Shown here: positions 19,530 through 28,431 of the stretch, one piece after another
Layout: the number at the start of each line of letters is the position of its first letter
Numbering within the stretch: the first letter of the stretch is position 1
Source: Sinorhizobium sp. BG8
GTDB taxonomy: Bacteria > Pseudomonadota > Alphaproteobacteria > Rhizobiales > Rhizobiaceae
Assembly (NCBI RefSeq): GCF_016864555.1
Contig: NZ_CP044011.1
Location: 2,995,501 to 3,059,500, forward strand
Direction: 5' to 3'
DNA length: 64,000 bases
Made by a program: the position numbers and the translations under genes
Notes under the pieces: model-generated
Seen by the model: only the letters and a program-made list of their open reading frames with translations
Told to the model about the DNA's origin: nothing
Databases searched by the model: none

Positions 19530-22028
19530 CTATTTCTTGCGCGGCACCTTTGGAACCGTGCTGCCCTTGCGGGGAGCCTTTTGTTCCGCCTGCGCTTCGC
19601 TCTCCGCCGCCTTGCGTGATCGTGATCGCGGCGAAGCCGAAGCAACGGCAGGTTCCTTCACCTTCTTGGGCTTGGCCTGCTTCTGGGCCGGCGTTGAAAT
19701 CTCCGCCTTCGGCTTGATCGGAGCGGTCTCGGGAACCGCATCGAGCACGATGCCCTTGGTTCCGTCCTCCTTCGGCCCGACGGAGACGCGAACGACGCCG
19801 CCCTTCTTCAGCTTGCCGAAGAGTATTTCATCCGCAAGCTTCTTCTTGATGTTCTCCTGGATTACTCGAGCAAGCGGCCTTGCGCCCATCTTCTCGTCGT
19901 AACCCTTCTCGGCCAGCCAGGAGATCGCCTCGGGCTGAAGTTCGAAGGTGACGTTGCGCTCGGACAGCTGGGTCTCCAACTGCATGACGAACTTCTGCAC
20001 GACCTGGTGGATGACAGGCGTCGGCAGCGACCCGAACGGAATGATCGCGTCGAGACGATTGCGGAACTCCGGCGTGAACAGGCGGTTGATCGCCTCCATG
20101 TCGTCGCCCTCGCGCTTGGACGAGCCGAAGCCGATCGCCGCCTTCGCCATGTCGGACGCGCCCGCATTGGTCGTCATGATCAGGATGACATTGCGGAAGT
20201 CGATCTTCTTGCCGTTATGGTCCGTCAGCGAGCCATGATCCATGACCTGCAGCAGGATGTTGTAGAGGTCCGGATGCGCCTTCTCGATTTCGTCGAGCAG
20301 CAGCACGCAATGCGGATGCTGGTCTACGCCGTCGGTCAGAAGGCCGCCCTGGTCGAAGCCGACATAGCCGGGAGGTGCTCCGAGCAGGCGCGAGACCGTG
20401 TGCCTCTCCATATACTCCGACATGTCGAAGCGCAGGAGCTCGACGCCCAGCGATGCCGCAAGCTGCTTGGCGACTTCGGTCTTGCCGACGCCCGTCGGAC
20501 CAGAGAACAGGTAGCACCCGATCGGCTTGTTCGGTTCCCGAAGGCCCGCACGTGCCAGCTTGATCGCGGAGGCGAGCGCCTCGATCGCGAGATCCTGGCC
20601 ATAGACCACCGAGCGCAGTTCCTTTTCGAGGTTGGCGAGAACTGTCTCGTCATCCTTGGAAACGGTCTTCGGCGGAATGCGCGCCATCGTGGCGATCGTG
20701 GCTTCGATCTCCTTCTCGGTGATCAGCTTGCGACGCTTGCTGACAGGCAGCAGCATCTGCGCCGCACCGGTCTCGTCGATGACGTCGATCGCCTTGTCCG
20801 GCAGCTTGCGGTCGTTGATGTAGCGCGCCGAAAGCTCCACGGCCGACTTGATGGCTTCATTGGAGTACTTGAGCTTGTGATACTCCTCGAAATAGGGCTT
20901 GAGCCCCCGCATGATCTCGATCGCATCGTCGATCGTCGGCTCATTGACGTCGATCTTCTGGAACCGGCGTACGAGAGCGCGGTCCTTCTCGAAGAACTGG
21001 CGATACTCCTTGTAGGTGGTCGAGCCGATGCAGCGGATCGCACCCGAGGACAATGCAGGCTTCAGGAGGTTCGACGCGTCCATGGCACCGCCGGAGGTCG
21101 CGCCGGCACCGATGACCGTGTGGATCTCGTCGATGAACAGCACGGCACCCGGATAGTCCTCGAGTTCCTTGACCACCTGCTTCAGGCGTTCCTCGAAATC
21201 GCCGCGATAGCGGGTACCCGCAAGCAGCGTTCCCATGTCCAGCGAGAAGATGGTCGCGTCCTGCAGCGCCTCGGGAACCTTGCCCTCGACGATGCGCTTG
21301 GCGAGGCCTTCCGCGATGGCGGTCTTGCCGACGCCCGGGTCACCCACGTAGAGCGGATTGTTCTTGGAGCGGCGGCACAACACCTGGATGGTCCGGCTGA
21401 CTTCCGCATGACGGCCGATCAACGGATCGATCTTGCCGTTCTTGGCTTTCTCATTGAGATTGACGCAATAGGCCGTAAGAGCATCCTGCTGCTTCTTGGC
21501 ACCGTCTTCCTCGTTGCCGCCGCGGGTCGGCTTCTGCTCGTTCTCCTGGTCTTCCGCTCCGCGGACCGTCCGCGCCTCCGAACTTCCGGGGCGCTTGCCG
21601 ATCCCGTGCGAAATGAAATTGACGGCATCGTAGCGCGTCATCTCCTGCTCCTGCAGGAAATAGGCGGCATGGCTCTCGCGCTCGGCGAAGATGGCGACGA
21701 GAACGTTGGCGCCCGTGACCTCCTCGCGGCCCGAAGACTGCACATGGATCACCGCGCGCTGAATGACGCGCTGGAAGCCCGATGTCGGCTTTGAATCCTC
21801 TTCATATCCGGTGACGAGGTTGGCCAGGTCGTTGTCGACATAGTCGGTCACGGTCTTGCGGAGGACATCGAGATTGACGTTGCACGCGCCCATCACGGCT
21901 GCCGCATCGGCGTCGTCGATCAGGGCGAGGAGCAGGTGCTCGAGTGTTGCATATTCGTGGTGGCGCTCGTTGGCAAAAGTCAGGGCCTGATGCAGCGCCT
22001 TCTCAAGGCTGGTCGAAAATGTTGGCAC
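19530..22028 (-). CDS. clpA: ATP-dependent Clp protease ATPase subunit ClpA
   Basis: An 832-residue class I Clp/Hsp100 unfoldase that feeds substrates to ClpP. The N-terminal Clp-N double repeat (about 1-145) binds ClpS. D1 has Walker A GDPGVGKTAIAEGLA and Walker B VLFIDEIHT; D2 has Walker A GPTGVGKTEVAKQLA and Walker B VLLLDEIEKAHPD. After D2 there is a Lys/Ala/Pro/Ser-rich tail of about 80 residues (from about 755) that E. coli ClpA (758 residues) lacks. clpS lies 9 bp upstream, so adaptor and ATPase are co-expressed. Confidence 0.96.
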   Translation of the reverse strand: MPTFSTSLEKALHQALTFANERHHEYATLEHLLLALIDDADAAAVMGACNVNLDVLRKTVTDYVDNDLANLVTGYEEDSKPTSGFQRVIQRAVIHVQSSGREEVTGANVLVAIFAERESHAAYFLQEQEMTRYDAVNFISHGIGKRPGSSEARTVRGAEDQENEQKPTRGGNEEDGAKKQQDALTAYCVNLNEKAKNGKIDPLIGRHAEVSRTIQVLCRRSKNNPLYVGDPGVGKTAIAEGLAKRIVEGKVPEALQDATIFSLDMGTLLAGTRYRGDFEERLKQVVKELEDYPGAVLFIDEIHTVIGAGATSGGAMDASNLLKPALSSGAIRCIGSTTYKEYRQFFEKDRALVRRFQKIDVNEPTIDDAIEIMRGLKPYFEEYHKLKYSNEAIKSAVELSARYINDRKLPDKAIDVIDETGAAQMLLPVSKRRKLITEKEIEATIATMARIPPKTVSKDDETVLANLEKELRSVVYGQDLAIEALASAIKLARAGLREPNKPIGCYLFSGPTGVGKTEVAKQLAASLGVELLRFDMSEYMERHTVSRLLGAPPGYVGFDQGGLLTDGVDQHPHCVLLLDEIEKAHPDLYNILLQVMDHGSLTDHNGKKIDFRNVILIMTTNAGASDMAKAAIGFGSSKREGDDMEAINRLFTPEFRNRLDAIIPFGSLPTPVIHQVVQKFVMQLETQLSERNVTFELQPEAISWLAEKGYDEKMGARPLARVIQENIKKKLADEILFGKLKKGGVVRVSVGPKEDGTKGIVLDAVPETAPIKPKAEISTPAQKQAKPKKVKEPAVASASPRSRSRKAAESEAQAEQKAPRKGSTVPKVPRKK

Positions 22029-22037
22029 GTTCGTTCC

Positions 22038-22388
22038 TCATTTCTTTTCCATGACACATTGCAACGGATGCTGGTGCTGGCGGGAGAAATCCATCACCTG
22101 TGTCACTTTCGTTTCGGCAACCTCGTAGGTGAACACACCACACTCGCCTACGCCATGATTGTGCACATGCAACATGATCCTTGTGGCCGCTTCGCGGTCC
22201 TTCTGAAAAAAGCGTTCCAGAATATGAATCACGAACTCCATAGGCGTATAGTCGTCATTGAGAAGCAGGACGCGATACAGGCTCGGCTTTTTCGTCTTCG
22301 GCTTCGTGCGGGTGATAACGGAAGTACCGCGACTAGGCGTGTCGCCGTTGCCTTCGTTGCCCTGCAATCGGACCGGTCTCACTCTCAT
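22038..22388 (-). CDS. clpS: ATP-dependent Clp protease adaptor ClpS
   Basis: A 116-residue adaptor delivering N-degron substrates to ClpA. The core [20 protein letters not shown] holds the ClpA- and N-degron-binding residues, followed by [20 protein letters not shown]. The ~35-residue N-terminal extension is Arg/Thr/Lys-rich and probably disordered. Its exact start is uncertain, but the core is complete. Confidence 0.95.
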   Translation of the reverse strand: MRVRPVRLQGNEGNGDTPSRGTSVITRTKPKTKKPSLYRVLLLNDDYTPMEFVIHILERFFQKDREAATRIMLHVHNHGVGECGVFTYEVAETKVTQVMDFSRQHQHPLQCVMEKK

Positions 22389-22591
22389 TCGTGTTCATTC
22401 CCTTGATTGCGACCCTTGTCCGAACATCGGATCGCTGCGGCGATGGCTGCCGTCTTGGACTGCAATTATCTAATCATTCCTTCCATGATTTTAAGCCCCT
22501 CGCCTAATGCTGCAATCATAAACGCGTCCCTCGCAAATGAAATAGAGAAATATGCTGTGCACGACGCGTGCTGAGCCCCTCCGGGGCGCCG

Positions 22592-22630
22592 AAAAAACGA
22601 CAAAGCCGGCAGCGGTTTCCCGCGGCCGGC
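22592..22630 (-). terminator. Intrinsic terminator of the phasin gene
   Basis: A GC-rich stem (22605-22615 with 22619-22630, GCCGGC arms plus GCGG/CCGC) is followed on the minus strand by TTTGTCG and six Ts (complement of 22592-22597). It sits 26 bp after the phasin stop. Confidence 0.85.
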
Positions 22631-22655
22631 TCGAAACGGTAGATCTTCGTTCCGC

Positions 22656-23009
22656 TTAGGCGGCCACGGCAGCCTTCGCAGCCGCAGTCGCCTTGGCGAC
22701 GGGGGCCTCGTAAGACTTGTAGGTGTCCTTGGCCAGGTCGGCGTACATTTCGCCGAGCTTGGTCGCTTCTGCCACATAGCTCTCGTAAGAAGACTTCAGG
22801 TAAGACGTCTGCAGTTCAAACGCAGCCTCAAGGCTCTTTGCGCCCTGCAGCTTTTCCACATGTGCAAGCCCGGTTTCAAAGGACTTCTTGGAATAGTCTG
22901 CTGTCTCTGTCGCGATTGCCTGGATGCCCTTCGCAAAGGACGAGTAGTTCTTCATTACCGTATCCATTGCTTCCTTGCTCTTCTTGCTTGCGTCTTCGAA
23001 GTTGAACAT
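22656..23009 (-). CDS. Phasin family protein
   Basis: A 117-residue, almost entirely helical protein of the phasin_2 family (PF09361-type). Such proteins coat polyhydroxyalkanoate granules and control their size and number. Features are the amphipathic MFNFEDASKKSKEAMDTVMKN start, a central heptad-like region (YSKKSFETGLAHVEKLQGA) and an Ala/Lys-rich C-terminus. Start at the ATG complementary to 23007-23009, with AAAGGA well placed upstream. It is a single-gene unit with its own strong promoter and terminator. Confidence 0.88.
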   Translation of the reverse strand: MFNFEDASKKSKEAMDTVMKNYSSFAKGIQAIATETADYSKKSFETGLAHVEKLQGAKSLEAAFELQTSYLKSSYESYVAEATKLGEMYADLAKDTYKSYEAPVAKATAAAKAAVAA

Positions 23010-23044
23010 CAGATTTCCTTTCACTCCACCCGGAACAGTTCTGG

Positions 23045-23072
23045 ATTATATGCGGCGCACAACAAAAGTCAA
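23045..23072 (-). promoter_or_regulatory. Strong sigma-70 promoter of the phasin gene
   Basis: Minus strand TTGACT (complement of 23067-23072), a 16-base spacer and a perfect TATAAT (complement of 23045-23050) lie 36 bp before the start codon. This is the best match to a housekeeping promoter seen in the window, and it fits the high expression of phasins. Confidence 0.8.
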
Positions 23073-23184
23073 TTGAATGGTGCGACGCAATATTCTCATG
23101 GAAATGCAACAACTTGATGAATAAATGTGATTTTTCGCAAGTTTCTTCTGAAGAAGGGACCGCGATCCCGGTGCCGAAGCAAAG

Positions 23185-23216
23185 AAAAACCCGAAGCTGC
23201 AACGCAGCTCCGGGTT
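23185..23216 (-). terminator. Intrinsic terminator of the DUF3126 gene
   Basis: Arms AACCCG-AAGCTGC (23188-23200) and GCAGCT-C-CGGGTT (23204-23216) form a 12-bp stem with one mismatch-like bulge. On the minus strand the exit is GGGTTTTTC. It lies 28 bp after the DUF3126 stop. Confidence 0.8.
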
Positions 23217-23243
23217 ACAATCAGCACAATCTCAGGAAACAGA

Positions 23244-23447
23244 TCAGAGATCGATATCGAGGATCGCCATGGTGAAATTGTAGGAGAGTTCGCCGTCCTC
23301 GTCGTCGCGGAAAATCACGCCGAGAAATTCGTCGGCGAGGTAGACCTCCGCGGACTCGTCCTTGCGCGGCCGCGCCTTCACGACCAGATCCTTGTTGAGG
23401 TTGCGCTTGAGGTATGCCTCGAGCTTCCTGACTTCTTCCGGTTTCAC
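23244..23447 (-). CDS. DUF3126 family protein
   Basis: A 67-residue small cytoplasmic protein matching the DUF3126 family, conserved in Rhizobiales and of unknown function. The sequence VKPEEVRKLEAYLKRNLNKD leads into a beta-rich half with VYLADEFLGVIFRDDEDGE. A GTG start (complement of 23445-23447) is favoured, because GGAGAG lies five bases upstream and family members are about this length. It is a monocistronic unit downstream of cysE. Confidence 0.85.
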   Translation of the reverse strand: MKPEEVRKLEAYLKRNLNKDLVVKARPRKDESAEVYLADEFLGVIFRDDEDGELSYNFTMAILDIDL

Positions 23448-23540
23448 GATTTCTCTCCGTAGACGGTTCTTTGTCGCGCTTCTCGCACCTGCACCCGCCC
23501 GTGTAAACCCTCGCAAGGGGCTGCCCGGCGAGTTTTCCCA

Positions 23541-24374
23541 TCACAGATCGTAGTCGGCCGAGGCGAGCAACTGGTCCATGGCACGCGAAGGTTCCGAGCA
23601 ACCGGCCTCCCCAACGACCCTGGCGGGAACGCCCGCAACGGTCGAGTTCGGCGGCATGTCCTTGAGGACCACTGAGCCGGCCGCGACGCGCGAACAATGG
23701 CCGATGCGGATGTTTCCGAGTATTTTCGCGCCCGCGCCGAGCAGCACCCCGTTGTCGATCTTGGGGTGCCGGTCTCCGCTCTCCTTGCCCGTTCCCCCGA
23801 GGGTTACGCCATGAAGGATGGAGACGTTGTCGCCGATGACGGCCGTCTCACCGACGACGAGCCCGGTGGCGTGATCGAGGAAAATGCCCTTTCCGATGCG
23901 CGCTGCCGGATTGATGTCCGTCTGGAAGACGCCCGATGAGCGGCTCTGCAGGTAGAACGCAAAATCGCGCCGGCCGCGCCGGTGCAGCCAGTGTGCCAGG
24001 CGGTGCGTCTGGATGGCGTGGAACCCCTTGAAATAGAGCACCGGTTCGATGAAGCGCGTGCATGCCGGGTCGCGGTCGTAAACGGCCTGTATGTCGACAC
24101 GAAGGATGGCGCCCCACTCCGGCCAGTCGTCCAGCATCTCCTCGAACGTCTGCCTGAGAAGGTTCGCTTGCAGGTCCGGATGGTCGAGCCTTCCGCAGAT
24201 GCGATGGATGACGCTTTCCTCAAGCGAATGATGATTGATCACCGTCGAATAGAGGAAGGCTGCGAGCAAGGGATCCGCTTCGGCCGCATGGCGGGCCTCC
24301 TCGCGCAAACTGTCCCAGATCGGGTCCATCACCTTGAGCTTATCGCCTGCCCGGATGTCATTCATGGCGACCAT
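23541..24374 (-). CDS. cysE: Serine O-acetyltransferase
   Basis: A 277-residue CysE that makes O-acetylserine from acetyl-CoA and serine, the committing step of cysteine synthesis. An N-terminal helical domain (about 1-160) precedes a left-handed beta-helix carrying GIFLDHATGLVVGE (catalytic His/Asp) and VSILHGVTLGGTGKE. A C-terminal tail of ~25 residues probably contacts cysteine synthase. Start ATG complementary to 24372-24374 with AAGGAG six bases upstream. It stands apart from metC, though both serve sulfur amino acid metabolism. Confidence 0.95.
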   Translation of the reverse strand: MVAMNDIRAGDKLKVMDPIWDSLREEARHAAEADPLLAAFLYSTVINHHSLEESVIHRICGRLDHPDLQANLLRQTFEEMLDDWPEWGAILRVDIQAVYDRDPACTRFIEPVLYFKGFHAIQTHRLAHWLHRRGRRDFAFYLQSRSSGVFQTDINPAARIGKGIFLDHATGLVVGETAVIGDNVSILHGVTLGGTGKESGDRHPKIDNGVLLGAGAKILGNIRIGHCSRVAAGSVVLKDMPPNSTVAGVPARVVGEAGCSEPSRAMDQLLASADYDL

Positions 24375-24457
24375 CGCGCTCTCCTTACATGTCTGTTGCG
24401 GCCAGTATATAGCGCAAAGAATGGCCACGCAAAATGAAGGCAGGAACCGTTAAAAAT

Positions 24458-25243
24458 TCACTGCCTGTCGATTTCCTCGTAGAAGCCCAGAACCGCCTTC
24501 TTGAACACTCTATCGCCAACGGCGAGCATGTGATCGCGGTTCGGAATGTCAAGCGCCCGCGCGTCAGGCATCAGGGCAGCAAGCGCTTGCGGTTCCCCGG
24601 CGATGTCGTCCGTCGTGCCGACGGCGATCAGCGCCGGCACGTCGATCCTTCCGAGATCCTCGGGTGCAATCAGATCTCGCGATGTCATGATGCAGGCGGC
24701 AAGGGCAATGCGATCCGACTTTGTCTGCTCCGCGAAGGCGCGAAACATGCGACCGCGGGGATCCTCGACACTATCCAGCGAGGGGGCGAGCAGCGCGTCG
24801 GCGATCGGATCCCACTCGCCTACCCCGTCGACCATGCCGATACCCAACCCGCCGAAGACGACCGAGCGTACCCTGTGCGGATAACGGATCGCGGTCACGG
24901 CAGTGATACGGGCGCCCATGGAATAACCAAATACGTGGGCCTCGGGAATGCCGAGGTGATCCAGCAGCGCCACCGCATCACCTGCCATCAGCGGCACACG
25001 GTAGGCCTCCGGGTCATGCGGCTTGCTGCTTTGGCCGTGCCCGCGATTATCGATCGCGATCACCCGGTAGCCCGCGTCGCCCAACGTCTTGAGCCAACCG
25101 GGATAGACCCAGTTGACGTTGGCGCTCGACGCAAAACCGTGGATCAGCAGAACCGGTGCACCCGCGGGATCGCCCTCGTCAAAGTACGCGAGTTCCAGAC
25201 CGTCGTGGGAGAAACGAGAGAAAGCAGGAGCATTGAGATTCAT
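24458..25243 (-). CDS. Alpha/beta fold hydrolase
   Basis: A 261-residue alpha/beta hydrolase. The oxyanion-hole motif is HGFASS, the nucleophile elbow GYSMGA, the acid in AVGTTDDI and the base His in NRDHMLAVG near the C-terminus. An ITA-HGH-like loop (AIDNRGHGQS) is typical of esterases and C-C hydrolases. No signal peptide. The substrate cannot be deduced. Start at MNLNAP (ATG complementary to 25241-25243), where homology-like sequence begins; the open frame upstream looks non-coding. Confidence 0.88.
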   Translation of the reverse strand: MNLNAPAFSRFSHDGLELAYFDEGDPAGAPVLLIHGFASSANVNWVYPGWLKTLGDAGYRVIAIDNRGHGQSSKPHDPEAYRVPLMAGDAVALLDHLGIPEAHVFGYSMGARITAVTAIRYPHRVRSVVFGGLGIGMVDGVGEWDPIADALLAPSLDSVEDPRGRMFRAFAEQTKSDRIALAACIMTSRDLIAPEDLGRIDVPALIAVGTTDDIAGEPQALAALMPDARALDIPNRDHMLAVGDRVFKKAVLGFYEEIDRQ

Positions 25244-25425
25244 CTGCGACCTTCTGGGGAGCGAAACGTTCTTTCGTGTTGGCGGGGTCTTACCTTGGAT
25301 CAGCAGGAAGCGGAACGCCGAACCTGCATTTTCTTCCACTTCGGCAGCGGATTTGCGTCTACACATTTGGAACGAAGGACGGTATGGTCCGCCGCAAAAT
25401 CGAATTGACTGCATCGGAGCATGAC

Positions 25426-25671
25426 ATGGCTGGGCACAGCATTCCCCATTTTCAGAACGACGGTGGCCACCCCGTGGTTGAGATCGGCGTCAAGGAGTTC
25501 ATGTGCGTCGGAGCCTCTGTGCCCTTCGATCATCCTCATGTCTTCCTCGACATGGGTGACGACAACGAGAAGGTGTGCCCCTATTGCTCGACGCTCTATC
25601 GCTACAATTCCTCCTTCAAGGCGACGCAGACCAATCCCGTTGGCTGCACGTTTGCCAGCCACGCCGCCTGA
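25426..25671 (+). CDS. zf-CHCC domain protein (NDUFS6-like)
   Basis: An 81-residue protein with a zf-CHCC domain. The Cys in FMCVG, a His in FDHPHVFLDMG and the pair CPYC (followed by STLYRY) form the zinc site of the C-terminal domain of mitochondrial complex I subunit NDUFS6 and its alphaproteobacterial counterpart. It probably stabilises the peripheral arm of NADH:quinone oxidoreductase. Start ATG at 25426 with GGAG six bases upstream. It is transcribed ahead of an FAD monooxygenase, with a gap of 26 bp. Confidence 0.88.
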   Translation: MAGHSIPHFQNDGGHPVVEIGVKEFMCVGASVPFDHPHVFLDMGDDNEKVCPYCSTLYRYNSSFKATQTNPVGCTFASHAA

Positions 25672-25697
25672 GCATGTTTCTCGGAGCATAGACTCGA

Positions 25698-26864
25698 ATG
25701 GCAACTCGCTCCGTCGCGATCATCGGGGCGGGTATCGCCGGCTTGACGGCGGCGCTCTGCCTCGCCCGACGCGGCATCCACACCGATATATTTGAGCAGT
25801 CAGAACTGCTTCAGGAAGTCGGCGCAGGATTGCAGCTTTCGCCAAACGCCACTTCGATCCTGGACCGCCTGGGAATCCTTCGAACGCTGGAATCCTGCTG
25901 GACGGAACCGGAATCGATCATGCTCGCTTCCGGCGCCACGCTGCGGCCGCTCGCGTCGGTCCCCGTGGGAGGCGTCGCCCGCAGTCGCTGGGGTGCGCCC
26001 TATGGCGTCCTTCACCGGGCAACGCTCCAGAAAACCCTTCTCGAAGCCGTGGGCAGGCAACCCCTGTGTTCCCTGCATCTTGGCAGCCGGATCGAACCCG
26101 AAGCAGCAACCGCATCAGGCTCGTCGCGCGGATCAAAGCCCATGCTCACCGTCGCAGCCGATGGGGTATGGTCGACACATCGCAAGTCCGTTCCCGGCTC
26201 AGCCCCCGCGCGCTTCACCGGCAACGTAGCCTGGCGCTTCCTCGTCCCGTTCGACCGCGCTCCTTCCTTCCTTGCACGCCGATCGGTTTCGGCGTTCGTG
26301 GGTCCGCGGGCGCACCTGATCGCCTATCCCCTCAACGACGCGAAGGCATTCAACCTGGTGGCCCTTCATCAGGGGAACGCCCTGGAGCAGAGTTGGTCGC
26401 GGCCAGTGGGTGCGGGCGGCAATGTCTCTCTTCTTCGTGCCTTCGAAGGCTGGCATGCAGACATTCTCGACGTGCTGGGTGGCGCTTCCTCGCCGATGAT
26501 CTGGCCACTCTTCGGTTGCGCTGACGGCCGCTGGTACGACGACGACGCACTGTTGCTCATTGGCGATGCCGCTCACGCAACGACCCCGTTTGCCGCGCAA
26601 GGGGCCGCAATGGCGATCGAGGATGCCTGGGAGCTCGGCAGCGCCCTCGCCGGCTCAAGCGAGCCGAAGTCCGCATTGAGGCGCTTCGAACAGCATCGTC
26701 GGGAAAGGACCGCGCGCGTGCGGCGGCGCGCTGCCTTCAACCGCTTTGTCTATCATGCGCGGGGCCCAATAGCCTTTGGCCGGGACTTTGCCCTCGCCAT
26801 GCGAAAACCGGCCGCTCTCGCGGCCGATTTCGACTGGCTCTATGGATACCGCAGCCCCGACTAG
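25698..26864 (+). CDS. FAD-dependent aromatic-ring monooxygenase (salicylate/3-hydroxybenzoate hydroxylase-like)
   Basis: A 388-residue group A flavoprotein monooxygenase. The N-terminal dinucleotide fold is IIGAGIAGLTAALCLARRG, the DG motif region reads AADGVWSTHRKSVPG, and the FAD ribityl-binding GD motif is LLIGDAAHATTPFAAQGAAMAIED. Length and motifs fit the UbiH/salicylate-hydroxylase group, which uses NAD(P)H and O2 to hydroxylate an aromatic ring. The substrate is not predictable. It ends 12 bp from the convergent metC stop. Confidence 0.87.
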   Translation: MATRSVAIIGAGIAGLTAALCLARRGIHTDIFEQSELLQEVGAGLQLSPNATSILDRLGILRTLESCWTEPESIMLASGATLRPLASVPVGGVARSRWGAPYGVLHRATLQKTLLEAVGRQPLCSLHLGSRIEPEAATASGSSRGSKPMLTVAADGVWSTHRKSVPGSAPARFTGNVAWRFLVPFDRAPSFLARRSVSAFVGPRAHLIAYPLNDAKAFNLVALHQGNALEQSWSRPVGAGGNVSLLRAFEGWHADILDVLGGASSPMIWPLFGCADGRWYDDDALLLIGDAAHATTPFAAQGAAMAIEDAWELGSALAGSSEPKSALRRFEQHRRERTARVRRRAAFNRFVYHARGPIAFGRDFALAMRKPAALAADFDWLYGYRSPD

Positions 26865-26876
26865 GGGAGCTACGGA

Positions 26877-28067
26877 TCAGACCTTGCTCGCTGCCTCGAG
26901 CCCGCGTTCGACGTCGGCGCGAATGTCGGCCACGTCCTCCAGTCCGATCTGAAGACGCAGCACCGGTCCTTCGGCCGGTGCCTTGCAGATCTTGCGGTCG
27001 CCGAGACCCACATGCACGGCAAGGGACTCGAATCCGCCCCAGGAATAGCCAAGACCGAAAATCGCAAGTGCGTCGAGGAAGGCATGGGCCTTGGCCTTGT
27101 GCCTTTCCGGCGAACCGCCCTTGAGTACGAAGGAAAAGATACCGCTCGCGCCCGTGAAGTCGCGCTTCCAGAGTTCGTGTCCGGGGAAACTCGGCAGGGC
27201 CGGATGCAGGACGCGCGCCACGTCTTCACGCTGCTCAAGCCATTGCGCGATCTTCAGCGCGCTCTCCTGGTGCCGTTCGAGACGCACGCCCATCGTGCGC
27301 AGACCTCTCAGGATCTGGTATGCGTCATCAGGAGCACCGCAGATGCCGAGCGTGATATTGGCTTCCTTCAGTTGTTCCCAATGTTGGGCGTTCGCCGAGA
27401 CCGTGCCCATCAAAATGTCGGAATGACCCGACGGATACTTGGTGGATGCATGGATCGAGATGTCGACACCGTGCGCCAGCGGCTTGAAGTAAACGGGGGT
27501 AGCCCAGGTATTGTCCATGGTGACGACTGCGCCATGCCGGTGCGCGACTTCACTGATGGCCCGGATGTCCTGCATCTCGAAGGTATTGGAACCCGGCGCT
27601 TCCGTGTGGACGAGCTTCGTGTTCGGCCGGATCAAAGCCTCGATACCGGCTCCGATCATCGGATCGTAATAGTCGACAGAGACGCCCAGGCGCTTCAGCA
27701 TCGTGTCGCAGAAGTGGCGCGTCGGAAAGTAGACCGAATCGACGATGAGCGCGTGATCTCCCGCGGCCAGAAAGGCGAGGAAGGGAACCGTGACTGCAGC
27801 AAGCCCCGAGGGAACGAGAATCGTCCCCGCCGAACCCTCGAGTTCGTCGATCGCGACACAGAGCGCATCGGTGGTCGGCGTCCCGCGCGTGCCGTAAGTG
27901 TATTTCTGCGCACGCTTTTCCATCGTTGCCGCGTTGGGAAAGAGGACCGTTGAGGCGTGCACGACCGGAGGATTTACGAAACCGTGGAATTCACGCGGAT
28001 CGTTGCCTGCATGGGCAAGTCGAGTGTTGATACCGGCATCGGCCGGAAATGGATTCTTGTCGTTCAT
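26877..28067 (-). CDS. metC: Cystathionine beta-lyase
   Basis: A 396-residue Cys/Met-metabolism PLP enzyme (gamma family) that splits cystathionine to homocysteine, pyruvate and ammonia. The PLP lysine is in IHASTKYPSGHSD, the YTYGTRGTPTTDAL and VPSGLAAV segments are typical, and the MetC-specific C-terminus (FGLGYSWGGFESLA) is present. A GGAGGA sequence lies upstream of its ATG (complement of 28065-28067). It is divergent from aapJ across a 364-bp gap. Confidence 0.93.
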   Translation of the reverse strand: MNDKNPFPADAGINTRLAHAGNDPREFHGFVNPPVVHASTVLFPNAATMEKRAQKYTYGTRGTPTTDALCVAIDELEGSAGTILVPSGLAAVTVPFLAFLAAGDHALIVDSVYFPTRHFCDTMLKRLGVSVDYYDPMIGAGIEALIRPNTKLVHTEAPGSNTFEMQDIRAISEVAHRHGAVVTMDNTWATPVYFKPLAHGVDISIHASTKYPSGHSDILMGTVSANAQHWEQLKEANITLGICGAPDDAYQILRGLRTMGVRLERHQESALKIAQWLEQREDVARVLHPALPSFPGHELWKRDFTGASGIFSFVLKGGSPERHKAKAHAFLDALAIFGLGYSWGGFESLAVHVGLGDRKICKAPAEGPVLRLQIGLEDVADIRADVERGLEAASKV

Positions 28068-28431
28068 TCTATACCCAGGAGGAACATGTGGGACCGAAGC
28101 GGCGACTTTTCTGCCTCAGTGCCTGAGGGGTCAAGACCAAAACGCACGCCGAGTTGCCTCGATTGTCGCCTCGCCTCGAAAAGTTCAAGGGAAACAGAGC
28201 TTTTTTTGAGCGATCCTTCATCGCAACCGCTGTTCAACTGCCCAAAAAACCATCGCCGAAACCGGATTGTTGTTTGATGACTGGAAATTAAGCGCGATCT
28301 CTTGACCCTTGATCGATTTAAGCATGTGATAGGTTACTCGCTCCGGGAGTGCAGCGAGCGCCGCCGGGAGCCCGTGCGAGCCGCATGTCACCCGCGGACG
28401 AGATAAAAACAACAGAAAAAGGGTTTTCAGT
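28068..28431. other. Divergent metC/aapJ regulatory gap
   Basis: No gene is supported here. It contains the metC ribosome-binding site (AGGAGG, minus strand, next to 28077-28082), a T7/A6 rich stretch near 28200-28250, and the probable aapJ promoter at 28302-28330. I compared the minus-strand leader of metC with the SAM-II riboswitch pattern and saw no convincing match. Confidence 0.6.
28302..28330 (+). promoter_or_regulatory. Probable promoter of the aap operon
   Basis: CTTGAC at 28301-28306 (an exact alphaproteobacterial -35) is followed, with a 17-base spacer counted from TTGACC, by TGTGAT at 28325-28330. This gives an aapJ leader of about 95 nt. The aap operon of Rhizobium leguminosarum is nitrogen-regulated; no NtrC site was recognised here. 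Confidence 0.5.

Noticed and set aside
20007-21794. 595-codon plus-strand open frame opposite clpA
   Set aside because: It lies wholly inside clpA on the opposite strand and has shadow-type composition (Arg/Asp/Leu); no domain is visible.
28068-28431. SAM-II or other methionine riboswitch upstream of metC
   Set aside because: No conserved pseudoknot or loop sequence was recognisable, and metC is not a usual target.
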